Positions 1 through 9,016 of a DNA stretch of 15,255 nt are shown here, one piece after another. The notes beneath the pieces were generated by a model. It saw only the letters and a program-made list of their open reading frames with translations. It was not told the origin of the DNA and ran no database searches. The position numbers were made by a program, and so were the translations under genes. How positions within the stretch are numbered: the first letter of the stretch is position 1; the number at the start of each line of letters is the position of its first letter. Source of the DNA: Trachelipus rathkii (Eukaryota > Arthropoda > Malacostraca > Isopoda > Trachelipodidae); assembly GCA_015478945.1 (NCBI GenBank), contig JABUQX010126271.1, positions 1 to 15,255 on the forward strand, given 5' to 3'.

Positions 1-2400
1 TATGGAAGTATGAGATATAAATGAGTTAATGTCTGATTCGAGAATACAGTAATGCAGAATCTTACAATCATGAGTCACACTATATAGATAGGATTATACA
101 TAAAGAGGAGACATGCAGAGAGCTGGCGCTTAGATATGCCGATATAGGACTGTACCTCACTCGCGTCATCACATAATTGTAGACTATATATTTGATATAC
201 AACTATCGCTAACTATGCATGAAGAGGGAGATGTGAACATAACCTATAGGAGATATGATAGATGATTAGATCGCGTACGTCATGTTCTTTAGAGCTCGTC
301 ATATATAAGCATATACTATAGAAGATTCTTCGTCTACTGTTAAGAGATTTCGCTGCTGAAATAGAAGAACACAAATTCAAAGTATAAGAAAATATTAAGT
401 TTCTGTGATTATGATGTTCCTTTGATTTGACCCTCTTGGTGTTTAATCACCCGTTGTTATAAGAGTAAAAATATAATTTTATAGAGTTTTCTTTGAAGTC
501 TCTAGAGATTAACATATTTTAGATACATAATTTGATATCATGTGGATCTAAACCTCTCAATATAATAACATAAACATACAACGATTTATTATGATTTTTC
601 GAGAACAGTTTATTACATCATGAACAAGTGTACGTTTATACGATATAGAGACGAATGATAAATTTAGTGCTGTGTGTGATATTGAGGAGAATCAGTGTAA
701 TAGTTTGTATACTGAAAATGCCAGAATACATATTTGCATTTTCCTGCTACTATCTTGTGTGATAAATACTGGGAGTGATATAATATGCTCAATCTTTGAC
801 GAGAATTTTGCTGCTTAGGTGATGTAAATTTTAAGTGTTTATAGCGTATTACATCAAAATACTTAGACGTGACGAACACTATTTCTGTTGATCAAAAGTA
901 TAAAAGAAAAGTTACTAGAATTATAGCAGAGACTTAATGCAACATTTGTACAATACAAATAATATATGATTAAGACACAGAGGGATAAGAATATAGGAGC
1001 TCACATAGAATATGTAATATTTGAGCTATTAGGATTCCTTATGGTGAACGCTTTAGGAATGGCTAATGGTTCAGTGTGAGAGAACGTATTATGGCACTGA
1101 TGTCGGCAAGCGCATTTATTTTGAGTAAAATGGAGATATTCGTAATGCTTCACATTAGGAACCCGGAAATATGACCGTACATCATTCATATGAGATAATA
1201 TCACACTACATTTATGCGAAACATAATCGCACATTTTGAGTACGTTCAATATTCCAATCGTGCATGCTCACATAGGTGCAGAATAATCTCTAATTTCTTT
1301 ATCTAGAACACAACATGGATTTGCTCATAGTCATTGAAAATAATGAATAATATCAAAAAATATGATATAACTAGAGTGCATCTATGAGAGATATAAAGAC
1401 CTCTCTATATTGAGTTTAGGACTACTGCACTGAGACTGTCAAATAATGGTTAAAAAGTTATCAGTCGATGGTAGATGTTAGATCATGCGCACATTAGATA
1501 TATAGTGAAGCATATCACTTACTCCATCGAGTCCGCCTTATCGCAGAGGACACTTGATATTAAGAGGATAGTATGCAGCCATGTTACATAACAGTATGGA
1601 GGTTCCTATTGTATAAGCATGGCATGTATAGCTAACGTTACATGTTTACAGAAGGATAGCTGAAAGAAGTGAAGCATACTGCTGCTAAGCGGTTAACTCC
1701 AACTTCTCGTGATACCCTATCAATATTAACTCGGCTAATATTTATATCACTGGCTTAAATGATAATAAAAAAGCTACATCTCGAGCAATTATAAATGATA
1801 GAGGTTAGAGGACAGAACCGTATACACGAGAACTAAAACACGAAGTCTTATGCTATCAATCCAGCGGACAGATTCTAAGCTAGGATGTATTTTTCACGTC
1901 TCTGAAACTTATATGCATCAGCTAACAATCAGAAGCGTGGACTATTATTTATTACATTAATTTAATTTCGATACTTCTTTCAAATTTTGCGTAATTATTC
2001 CTCAATTAATACACAACGGTGAATTCGTCGGTATAATGAGCTTCATACAGGTGTAAAACTTAGGAAGTATTTAAAGGGTCAAAAACCTTGACACAGCTGA
2101 TAGACTAACCAGAGAACACAATTATTTTGGATATTTGCAATCGAACAGCAATTAATCGAAACACAAATGTTTGTTATTAAAATTTTAATCCTTTAATAAG
2201 ACACGGAACTTAGAGAGAAGAAGATTAAGATAGTACAGCGGTAAAGACATTATATTCTACTGCATTCCACGTGAATGTTTAATTAACTTAACGTCCATAC
2301 AGATTACTCGATTTATATCAGTGAATCAATTATGTAGAGTCTCAATCACTTCTAAAGTATGGATAAAACTGTTCACAATCTATTGCAAGCAATTCCTTTT
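1..2400. other. AT-rich sequence with no identifiable gene or repeat
   Basis: The stretch is AT-rich and stop-dense in all frames. The longest ATG frames (minus strand, ending near 664 and 1001; 71 and 82 codons) have no recognisable domain and no supporting splice or promoter context. I saw no tandem repeats. Confidence 0.5.
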
Positions 2401-2548
2401 TTTCAGTTAAATTGCAATGTTTGTATAAAATAGTTTCCACTTGTAAATGTTGTTGTGGTGATTGCCACTAATTAATATTATAATATTATATATGAAATAT
2501 AAGAAAATATATAGATTTACAATTATTCGGTTAAAATCTGATAGTGTG

Positions 2549-2804
2549 TCAGGTATAGTGCCAATCATCCTTAGCAATACAGAACCCTTGATATAATGCG
2601 AAGATGCTTGTGCATAAGTATAATTTGCAGGATCGAGCAAGTGGAGGGAAGGATGTGAAAGGCAAAAGGCACAATGATTGGGGTTTGATTGGTAGGCACA
2701 TAAAGCTTTTTAAAATTCCCAAAGCATTAACTCTTTTCGTCGAAAAAATAAAGCAAATGGCGTGGACTCTGAGTGCCGGCATATTTGCGTATAGATTTGC
2801 TTAA
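2549..2804. other. Open-frame patch on both strands, unidentified
   Basis: Base composition is more balanced than in the surroundings, and open frames of 66-77 codons overlap on both strands (plus 2604-2804, minus 2549-2782, and a minus frame through 2640-2407 without an ATG start). The last contains SSHYIKGSVLLRMIG, which faintly recalls the YxKGxxxLRM segment of M1-family aminopeptidases. The zinc-binding HExxH region is not present, and a single short match is not enough to name a gene. Confidence 0.15.
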
Positions 2805-4837
2805 AATTAATTAATCATGTAAAGGATAGGCTTCGCTTTATAGATCGGCATCGTCTTTGAGACGAATAGGCTCATCAAACTAGATGTTCAAGATATCTGT
2901 GAAGCGCGGCGAATAATGCCCACTAAATATCTATTGAGTTGTGTAAGACCCTAAGAATCTTGGTGCGTAGGTATTAAGCTGCCATCATTTAAAGAATGGA
3001 AAAGGAAAGAATTTCAAAATGTTTCTATAAAGAGAAAGGTCTTAACCACTAAGGTGTACACATAGAATTTATCTAAGACTAGTGTGTACTACAGTAGTAT
3101 CCGGTCAGACCCGCAAAGCATTTTTATACAGGTCTGTTAGGACACACGCAAAAATATAGATCTTTTATTCAGAGGGCACTATTCTCATTCTGAGAATCCA
3201 GGCTCTACTTTGGACTGTTTTCAATCGTTTCCTGAATTCCGTTAGTTAATCCTAAAAAAGTCGCTATTATAATTCAAAATAGGATATGAAAGCGTTAGAA
3301 CGAAGCAATGCATGCATTATATTAATACATTACGCCGCACTTTCATGAGGGCGACGACAAATAAAAACCCGACAGATATGTTATTTACCTAAAAACAAAT
3401 TCAACGGCGACGATACAAGAAACCTTAAGGAAGTCGCACGCGACAAGTCAGTTGGTAACAGGCCTACGATCATGCTTTCAATGGCTGCAAATTTCTAAAT
3501 TTTTTTTTTTTTTTTTTTGTCTTCTAGGAACCGTTTCAATGCAATAAATATCATAACGAATCGTTGAAAGACATGACCTACCCTTTCGTGAAACCGTGAT
3601 GGGAGTCATACGAATACCTTGTTAGTCTTCGATAACATATTCTCATTCCATATGACCGTTTCAGGTAACTTTTCCAGAACCTTTACAATCAAAGATGTTA
3701 AGCTAACTGGCATATATAAATTCCCAAATCTTCCTACTACCTTTCTTATAAATTGTTCAAATAAGCTTACACAGAAATTTGAAAGGTTTGCATTTTGGTT
3801 TTATTTGAAAACACTTTTATGTTATATTTAACTTCATAATGCATATTCAGTCCCTTCCATTGTTATAGATCCAAAGAATCAAAATAACATATTCATTATC
3901 TTTGTAAAAGTTGTCGCCAGTGATGGGGGAATAATTGTATGGATGACAGGGTAACTTGTTGGTTCACTGTTGTTGTGAAGTGCTATTTGAAATCAACGGT
4001 TTCACATGGCAAATTCCAGCATTCTCAAATAAGTGAGGCAATTTAATAACGTTTATCATATTTATGATTCATTGTTTTGAAGGAACATTAATCATTATGC
4101 ATATGGTAAAATTAAGATTAACAACTCTTTCACCAACTTAACTGGATATAGAACATAGACTTAGCGTGTTCGACTTCTTGATCCACAGTGATACGATATA
4201 CTAAGTAGACTGTGACGTTGTATGCAATAAGATGTTCAGGAGCTTAAGCAGACTCTGACCCGTTCTAAAGTTGTGAGCTTAAAAGTTATTTCAGGCTGTA
4301 ACATGCTAAACAAATTTTTTTTGTTTATTTACTTAATCTTAATTTTCGTTTTATGGACGTAACCTTATTTACAACGTGAAACACACCTCTTTTTAATTTT
4401 TAATGGTACTTTGCCATTTTTGAACCTAATAATTAAAATTAAGCGCACAGAAGAGGTATCTTGATCGCTAAAGATAGGCCTAGTCCTACTTGGATGTTCT
4501 ATATTTGTAAGCCCCAATAACTGCATGAGCCTAAGTCTTTTAAAGGGCCTAAGCTAATGAATACACAACGCATAGCCGTACTTAACAGAGCGTGCTGTGT
4601 GAATAGTAGGCCTATGTTACCATAATTATATAGTATAATAAAGTTATATATTTCCACCCCTTAGTCTAATCAAGTCCTGGCCTAAACAGAAATGCGTTTA
4701 ACCTATTAGAGTATTGCGCAAGAGCTGGCTAAAGGTCCGTAGCACAGGAACCCACATATTTCTTCTCAACTTTGATTCAAGATCCATATGATGGGGCGTA
4801 TATATATGGAATCATAGTTGTTCACCCCCGATTGTTA
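2805..4837. other. AT-rich non-coding sequence with minor signals only
   Basis: Apart from the T19 tract, only small items are visible: a 6-bp hairpin TCGTCT-TTG-AGACGA (2851-2865), CAGACC/GGTCTG as an inverted pair (about 3105-3137), and two TAGGCCTA words (about 4476 and 4609). The 70-codon frame at 3619-3831 starts at TTG and has no recognisable domain. Confidence 0.4.
3500..3527 (+). other. T19 tract followed by a possible 3' splice site
   Basis: Nineteen consecutive T are followed by GTCTTCTAG and then GAACCG. This has the form of a polypyrimidine tract with an acceptor AG. It could equally be the poly-A tail of a minus-strand retroposed sequence. No convincing exon follows. Confidence 0.3.
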
Positions 4838-5060
4838 TGAAAATCACAGGATATACTCCTATAAAAAACATAATATTGAAGAAGTAGTTGAAAACGAAAT
4901 TCGGTTCGCTCGCTTTAGGAAAAAAAAATGTTACAGCCTCTGCAAAAGTTCTGTAAAAATTCCCATGAGGATCCTCTCTCTTTAAAAGAAAAATTTTTTT
5001 TTTCTCTTTTTGAAAATCACAGGAAAAAAAAATAATTACAGCCCTCTCAAAGTTTAAAAT
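4838..5060. repeat. Small imperfect duplications (period ~104 and ~173 bp)
   Basis: AGGAAAAAAAAATGTTACAG then CCTCTGCAAAAGTT (4917-4950) recurs as AGGAAAAAAAAATAATTACAG then CCCTCTCAAAGTTT (5021-5055). TGAAAATCACAGG occurs exactly at 4838-4850 and again at 5011-5023. These are probably the remains of an old tandem duplication. No gene is visible here. Confidence 0.6.
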
Positions 5061-5630
5061 TCACCTATAGGAAATAAGCTTATTAAAAAAAATTAGGGCC
5101 TCGTGCTCGTTTAATGGCCATCCTAGTTCACGGTATATCGACTAAGATTGGTTTAATTGTCTACATTGAGATATGTTCTTTGTGCATAATCCTAACATAG
5201 AAACTTTATCATAATCCTGGATTGTTCAATTTATTGGGAAAAGGTCTAATGGAGTGGATTGTAACCACAACTTGGAGCAGGCTTTAAGCTTGTGTTTGGG
5301 TGAATAGTTAGAGTTGAAAGAGATTCTGACTCTGAGTATATCGATATTTTTTCCGAATAATCGAGTTTCTTCTTTTTATATTAGGCCCCATGTTAAAGTA
5401 CTAGAAAAGCAAAGTTGGTGCCAACAACCTCTCTCATATATTAATTTTATCAAATGCCAAAAAAGAACAACATTTTGCTACAGCAATTTGAAATATAAAA
5501 GGAAAAATGTGAAAATCTCATATGAAAGAGCGCATTTATTCGTATAAGACATTTAATCCTAAACATTGGCAGGTAACAGAACGATGCTCAAATATAGTCA
5601 GAATGGATATAATAGAGATACGAAAAGAGA
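5061..5630. other. AT-rich non-coding sequence, nothing identified
   Basis: No repeat, domain or promoter is recognised. A 77-codon frame at 5314-5547 opens with TTG, is rich in Ser/Lys/Tyr as expected from base composition, and shows no family motif. Confidence 0.4.
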
Positions 5631-5712
5631 TATATAGTATATATATAATAGTATATATTATAGATATATAGATTATATATTATATTATAATATATATATA
5701 TCATGATATAAA
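5631..5712. repeat. Irregular (TA)n microsatellite
   Basis: This is an almost pure A/T stretch of interrupted TATA units, ending at TCATGATATA. Confidence 0.85.
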
Positions 5713-5760
5713 TACAGCAGAATGTGATCAGTAGAATTATCTAGACAAAGATATTATAAT

Positions 5761-5921
5761 ATCTTACAGAAAAAACCAAGTTACAATAATTGGAATCAGC
5801 GTATAAAGCTTATTACCAGAAATGTAAAAAAAAAATAATCCAAAAAGAACGATATTTACAGAAAAAATAAACACTTACATATTTGGAATCAGCGGAGAAA
5901 ATATTATTAGTATGTAAAGTA
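5761..5921. repeat. Two-copy tandem repeat, ~93-bp period
   Basis: Copy one (5761-5830) and copy two (5851-5921) share TTACAGAAAAAA, TTACA, TTGGAATCAGCG and a final ATGTAAA in the same order. The exact word TTGGAATCAGCG starts at 5790 and 5883. Confidence 0.65.
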
Positions 5922-5949
5922 TGGTTTTATTGATTTAAAACTAAGCGAA

Positions 5950-6190
5950 CACCGTTAGGAGTGAAGATGTGGAAGGTCTCAGGGGTCTCAGGGGTCTCTC
6001 GGCCTCTAGGTTGGACGAGGGTGGGACTTCGTCCTCCCTCTGTCCGCCCATCCGCTCAGCCCCTAATGGAAAATGTTAATGCTTGAACTTCAATTTTAGG
6101 AGGACGAGGGGGGCGAGATGAAGCCCCGTTGTCACCTAGACGGACGAGAGACCCGGACCTCCGGTTCGACTTATCTATGTGGTCTACTTC
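5950..6190. other. GC-rich island of unknown nature
   Basis: This stretch is much more GC-rich than its surroundings. It contains a short tandem GGTCTCAGG x2 plus a partial third (about 5975-6000), and a perfect 6-bp inverted pair, GGACGA/TCGTCC, at about 6013-6034. A second GAGGACGAG (about 6101) is complementary to the TTCGTCCTC at about 6028. A 39-codon ATG frame runs 5967-6086, and an open frame follows a pyrimidine-poor AATTTTAG. Neither resembles a known protein. It could be an exon remnant, a structured RNA or an old GC-rich transposon piece. Confidence 0.4.
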
Positions 6191-6380
6191 TCAGGGTGTT
6201 GTCGTAGTTATATCTAAATCCATTAAAACGACATCTTACATATTAGCGGCCTATATATCATATTAATATATATTTTTTACTAAACTGTAACGCAATTCCA
6301 TAATATCGCTAATTCCGTTTTCATGTAAGTCATATCTTTTGACGGATGATTCTACTGAATCATGTTCGTGTAATACTGCC

Positions 6381-6530
6381 ATATATAGTTAATATATATA
6401 TACTGATATGCGGAAGAGAAATCATATATAGGATATATTATATTAGCATTATACTATAGAGTTATATAAGTATATAATAATAGAATATATATATAGATAT
6501 ATATATTATACTAAAGTAATACTATATATA
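6381..6530. repeat. Irregular (TA)n island
   Basis: Interrupted TATA units with a short non-repeat patch (about 6404-6420) end directly at the left TIR of the 6531-7576 element, consistent with insertion into a TA-rich target. Confidence 0.8.
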
Positions 6531-6565
6531 GCGTCGGGCGGGGGTGACTGGCCCACCTCTTTTAG
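6531..6565 (+). repeat. Left terminal inverted repeat
   Basis: The arm shares an exact 10-base core, CGGGCGGGGG, with the right arm, followed by TGACT-GGCCCACC against GACTTGGACCACT. Just inside, CACCTCT and AGAGGGGTG (6555-6572) form a bulged hairpin followed by T5. Confidence 0.6.
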
Positions 6566-6960
6566 AGGGGTGAGTTTTTCGATTCATAAATAGACAATGA
6601 AAAAATAAAATAAAAATTTCGCCTCATATTAAAAGCACGCGGTAGTACTACAAGTTCTATTTAGATCATCTTTAATCTAGAAAGTTCTTATATTTTTTAA
6701 AACAATTATAAATAGAATTATTAATAATAAAAATGTCCTTAAGTAGAATTTCACTTTTCAAAAATCGCAGTTTTTTTTATAAAAGTTATAAAATGAAAAA
6801 ATTTGTGGATGGATTGTTCAATATTTTTCAGTGGTAATACACTCGAGTATGTGTTAACTTTAAAACGTGGCAAAGTAAAACTTTTTGTTCCAAATAGTAT
6901 TAGTGCTAAAATCCACGGGGCCTAACCTTGCGTCCAGAATTCACCCACCGTAAAATATGA

Positions 6961-7310
6961 TGGCGGTTGAATCGGACCAACCATGTTTTTTCTTCAATAT
7001 TTCTTATCTCCATTAATGACATTTTTATTATGTATAATTAATTTAAAATTATAATAAATAGTTACTTATTTTAAGTAAAAAATTAAAATAAGAAATTGAA
7101 ATTTATATAAAATCGAATTTCCAATTAGGTTCACAAATTTTTGAGCGCGAGAGGTGTAATCGGACCCACCCTTATTTTAATATCTAATTCTTATGTTCAG
7201 TTATTGACATTTCTATTAATTATTACTTAACTTTGTAATTATCGAATCACACCTTTTTATATTACAGTAAAAAATTAAAATATAAAAGATTGAATATTAC
7301 ACGTAAAAGA
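6961..7310. repeat. Two-copy tandem repeat, ~188-bp period, inside the TIR element
   Basis: Copy one (about 6961-7110) and copy two (about 7151-7310) share blocks in the same order: GTTGAATCGGACC / GTGTAATCGGACC (AATCGGACC at 6970 and 7158), TTGACATTT-like / ATGACATTT, and AGTAAAAAATTAAAATA (about 7074 and 7266). The copies are diverged, so the duplication is old. An inverted GGTCCGAT lies at 7345-7352, a further ~187 bases on, possibly the edge of a third, inverted unit. Confidence 0.65.
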
Positions 7311-7545
7311 GGAATTTAAAACAAGACTGTCTGATTCACCACCTCAATGAGTGGTCCGATGATCACCCCTCCAGGTGGGCGTGACTGAGACTTTATTTAA
7401 ACCTTTAATCAAAACTATTATTATAGAATGCTACAATTATTCTTTTTTTCTATGGCCTTATAGGACCTACTATAGGGCCGGATTTTCCAAAAAAAAAAAA
7501 TCCAAAAAAGTGCATTAGGGAAAGTCAGGAGACAAAGTTATATAC

Positions 7546-7576
7546 CTAAAGTGGTCCAAGTCCCCCCGCCCGGTGC
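7546..7576 (-). repeat. Right terminal inverted repeat
   Basis: This is the inverted counterpart of the left arm. On the minus strand it reads GCACCGGGCGGGGG, then GACTTGGACCACT and TTAG. It abuts TATATA on its outer side. Confidence 0.6.
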
Positions 7577-7842
7577 TATATATAAAACACTTAGGACAGT
7601 CTACATGTGAGATATTAAAATAAATAATTATGATTTGCTGTGCAGGTTTTTTATATGCACCAAACACAAAGTTTTTTTTTACTTTTATCCAAATCAAAAT
7701 TGTGTGTGTGAAGTTTATGGTCGCTTTAGAAAACGTTAGAATATCATTTAGTGGGCGGCTTAAGCATACGCTTCGTATTGTGAGTGCATATATACTTTAT
7801 ACAACATACGCTAAATTTTGTTCTCATTATACTATATGACGA

Positions 7843-7932
7843 GTTATATATAAGAATATATATATATATATATAATAGTATATATATACTATAGTTATAT
7901 ATATATTATATATACTATATCATATATCATAT
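7843..7932. repeat. (TA)n microsatellite at the 3' end of SINE copy 1
   Basis: An almost uninterrupted run of TATATA units with a few GTA and CTA breaks lies against the 3' end of the minus-strand SINE copy 1. It may be that element's tail repeat or a target site. Confidence 0.85.
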
Positions 7933-8150
7933 GGGCATCATTGTACCGCACAAGGTAAAAATACTTAGTAACCGGGCGGTTTCTATTTTATGATAAACCG
8001 TAAACGTGACATGCCCACTGGCTCGCAGTATTGATAAGTATTGATGACGAAAAAATACCCTTTTAAGCATTTCACCCTGGAATCAAACCTCGGAACCCTA
8101 CGCGATAAACCCTATGTGTTTTACCCACTACGCCACCAATGAGCTAAAAG
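7931..8150 (-). mobile_element. tRNA-derived SINE-like monomer, copy 1
   Basis: On the minus strand the copy begins with TTTTAGCTCATTGG and a tRNA-like head. The A-box-like TGGCGTAGTGGG is at 8135-8124 and the B-box-like GGTTTGATTCC at 8089-8079, about 46 bases apart, as in a tRNA gene. A non-tRNA body follows with GGTGAAAT, TATCAATACTGC, a CCAGTGGGCATG block and CCCGGTTACTAAGTATTTTT. The whole length aligns with copy 2. The 3' end runs into a TA microsatellite at 7843-7932. The head does not form a proper tRNA and no anticodon arm could be assigned, so this is a repeat derived from a tRNA and not a tRNA gene. SINEs encode no protein and depend on a LINE for retroposition. Confidence 0.75.
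8079..8135 (-). promoter_or_regulatory. Internal Pol III promoter (A and B boxes), SINE copy 1
   Basis: The A box TGGCGTAGTGGG (8135-8124) and B box GGTTTGATTCC (8089-8079) have tRNA-like spacing. The B box carries T for C at the usually invariant TTC position, so activity is doubtful. Confidence 0.5.
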
Positions 8151-8475
8151 AAGAACACCACAATACTTACTATGGTGAATATATGCACCCTCAAGATTAG
8201 GGACATGCCACATTTTTCCACGCTCTCACTCTGCTAATAGGGGACCAAAACAGGGGTGACCACACAAGTATAAAAAAAAGTAAATAGTAAACCGGGCTCA
8301 TCATGTTTATTGATAAAAAAATAGGCAACACTGCACTGGCTGCAGTATTGATAGGTATGATTAAAAGATACCCCCCTTTAAAGTCTATTTCACCCTGCTG
8401 CGACATCGAATCTGCGACCCTAGCAGACTAACACGCGATATGTGGTTTGACCACTACGCCATGATGAGCTAAAAA
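8151..8475 (-). mobile_element. tRNA-derived SINE-like monomer, copy 2 (longest)
   Basis: This copy has the same order of blocks as copy 1: TTTTAGCTCATCATGG start, A box TGGCGTAGTGG (8461-8451), B-box-like AGATTCGATGT (8413-8403), then GGTGAAAT, CATACCTATCAATACTGC, CCAGTGCAGTGTTG and CCCGGTTTACTA. The tail continues with ACTTGTGTGGTCACC and a GGCATGTCC block near 8209, and then runs about 60 bases to the start of copy 1. Head-to-head distance to copy 1 is 325 bases (8466 versus 8141 for the shared gagctaaaa). The pair is therefore a tandem repeat rather than two random insertions. Orientation and block order are read directly from the sequence. Derivation from a tRNA is inferred from the two Pol III boxes. 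Confidence 0.75.
8403..8461 (-). promoter_or_regulatory. Internal Pol III promoter (A and B boxes), SINE copy 2
   Basis: The A box TGGCGTAGTGG is at 8461-8451 and the B-box core TTCGAT lies within 8413-8403. The A box is close to the tRNA consensus. The B box retains GATTCGAT but loses the final CC. Confidence 0.5.
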
Positions 8476-8696
8476 AAAGGGGGTATTCTTATCGATCACT
8501 GCAAAAGTATTAAGTAGGCTTACTTATTATTCAATAAAATAGATAAACGCACCCGGTTACTATAAGTATTTTTTTCACCTTGTTGCGCATACCACTGTTT
8601 GGACCTATGCCGATGTTGTGAGAAGCAAGAGGAGCGCGACATGTCCTATTTTTTTCCGTGCATAAAAAGTTAAAGACCATTTGTCCTGTTTTGTCC
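8476..8696 (+). mobile_element. SINE-like monomer, copy 3, lacking its tRNA head
   Basis: Only the body and tail of the family are present, and on the opposite strand to copies 1 and 2. The readable blocks are AGGGGGTATTCTTATCGATCACTGC, split here as AGGGGGTATTCTT and ATCGATCACTGC, then TTCAATAAA, CACCCGGTTACTATAAGTA, CACCTTGTTGCGCATACCA and GACATGTCCTA at 8638-8648. The tRNA-like first ~100 bases are missing. The copy starts within the poly-A stretch where copy 2 begins, so the inversion junction is at about 8467-8485. From GACATGTCC to the head of the next copy is about 59 bases, the same as the matching distance between copies 2 and 1. Confidence 0.6.
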
Positions 8697-8950
8697 TTTA
8701 GCTGCATTGTGGGCAGAGCGTGAGTGTTCAAAACACATAACCGTTCTATCTGCGTAGGGTGCCAGAGTTCGATTCCCAGTATGGTGAAATGTTTAAAATA
8801 ATAGGTTAATTTATTTATCAATACCTATCAATAATGGTGAGCAGTGCAGTTAACTTATACACTCAATAAAAAGGTATGCGAAAACCCCGGCTCTACTCAA
8901 GTATTTTAGTGATGTGCATGGTATTTTTTGTTTTTACCACTTGAAAATTG
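8697..8950 (+). mobile_element. tRNA-derived SINE-like monomer, copy 4
   Basis: The head begins TTTAGCTGCATTG with a degraded A box (about 8710-8726). The B box AGTTCGATTCC at 8766-8776 is the best in the array, one base from GGTTCGATTCC. The body then gives TATGGTGAAAT, TATCAATACCTATCAATAAT, GAGCAGTGCAGTTAAC, CTCAATAAA and CCCCGGCTCTACT, matching copies 1 and 2 block by block. The tail beyond about 8910 is diverged and its end is uncertain. A possible further head (GGCTCAC...GTGCGTAGTG, 8986-9008) may mark the start of another monomer, but it has no clear B box. Confidence 0.7.
8710..8776 (+). promoter_or_regulatory. Internal Pol III promoter (degraded A, good B), SINE copy 4
   Basis: The B box AGTTCGATTCC (8766-8776) differs from the consensus at one base. 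The A box region near 8710-8726 is recognisable only by alignment with the other copies. Confidence 0.45.
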
Positions 8951-9016
8951 TTAATAAATGAGGATAAAAAAAAAAAGTTAAACTTGGCTCACAAAAAGGT
9001 GCGTAGTGTCACTTAC

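Larger units (their letters stand above)
6531..7576. mobile_element. Non-autonomous TIR DNA transposon (MITE-like), about 1.05 kb
   Basis: The left end GCGTCGGGCGGGGGTGACT and the reverse complement of the right end, GCACCGGGCGGGGGGACTT, form terminal inverted repeats. Allowing small gaps, similarity continues to a TTAG about 31-35 bases in. Both ends sit directly against TATATA (6525-6530 and 7577-7582), which fits a TA target site duplication as in Tc1/mariner-like elements, although both flanks are TA-rich anyway. No transposase reading frame is present. The interior is AT-rich with a two-copy ~188-bp tandem repeat, and a TIR-like motif GGTGGGCGTGACTGAG recurs at 7375-7390. The superfamily cannot be settled from one copy. 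Confidence 0.55.

Noticed and set aside
1001..1249. Minus-strand 82-codon frame rich in Cys and His, suggesting zinc fingers
   Set aside because: Cys and His spacing does not fit C2H2 or another finger pattern, and the surrounding 2 kb has no gene signals.
2851..2865. Hairpin TCGTCT-TTG-AGACGA as a terminator or histone-type 3' stem-loop
   Set aside because: The stem is only 6 bp, no T tract or coding region is adjacent, and the sequence does not match the histone stem-loop.
3036..3056. A-box-like TAGTGGTTAAG on the minus strand, suggesting a tRNA gene or another SINE
   Set aside because: No B box at the expected distance and no cloverleaf arms; no match to the 325-bp monomer.
6720..7310. 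Possible AT-rich replication origin or matrix attachment region
   Set aside because: AT content alone is not evidence, and no defined origin motif set could be recognised; the block is better explained as the interior of a TIR element.
8079..8150. tRNA gene at the head of SINE copy 1
   Set aside because: A and B boxes are present but no acceptor pairing or anticodon arm can be drawn, and the sequence continues as a repeat shared with three other copies.
8197..8406. Minus-strand 69-codon frame with a hydrophobic stretch
   Set aside because: It is the body of SINE copy 2 read as protein; the hydrophobic residues come from T-rich sequence.
7843..8475. CRISPR-like array
   Set aside because: The repeats are ~325-bp diverged monomers with Pol III boxes, not short identical repeats with unique spacers.
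8531..8821. Minus-strand 96-codon open frame
   Set aside because: It lies entirely in the SINE-like copies and runs antisense to them; the frame is a shadow of repeat sequence.
8986..9012. Fifth SINE head starting GGCTCAC...GTGCGTAGTG
   Set aside because: Only the A-box-like part is recognisable, the spacing from the previous head is about 287 rather than 325 bases, and no B box follows.
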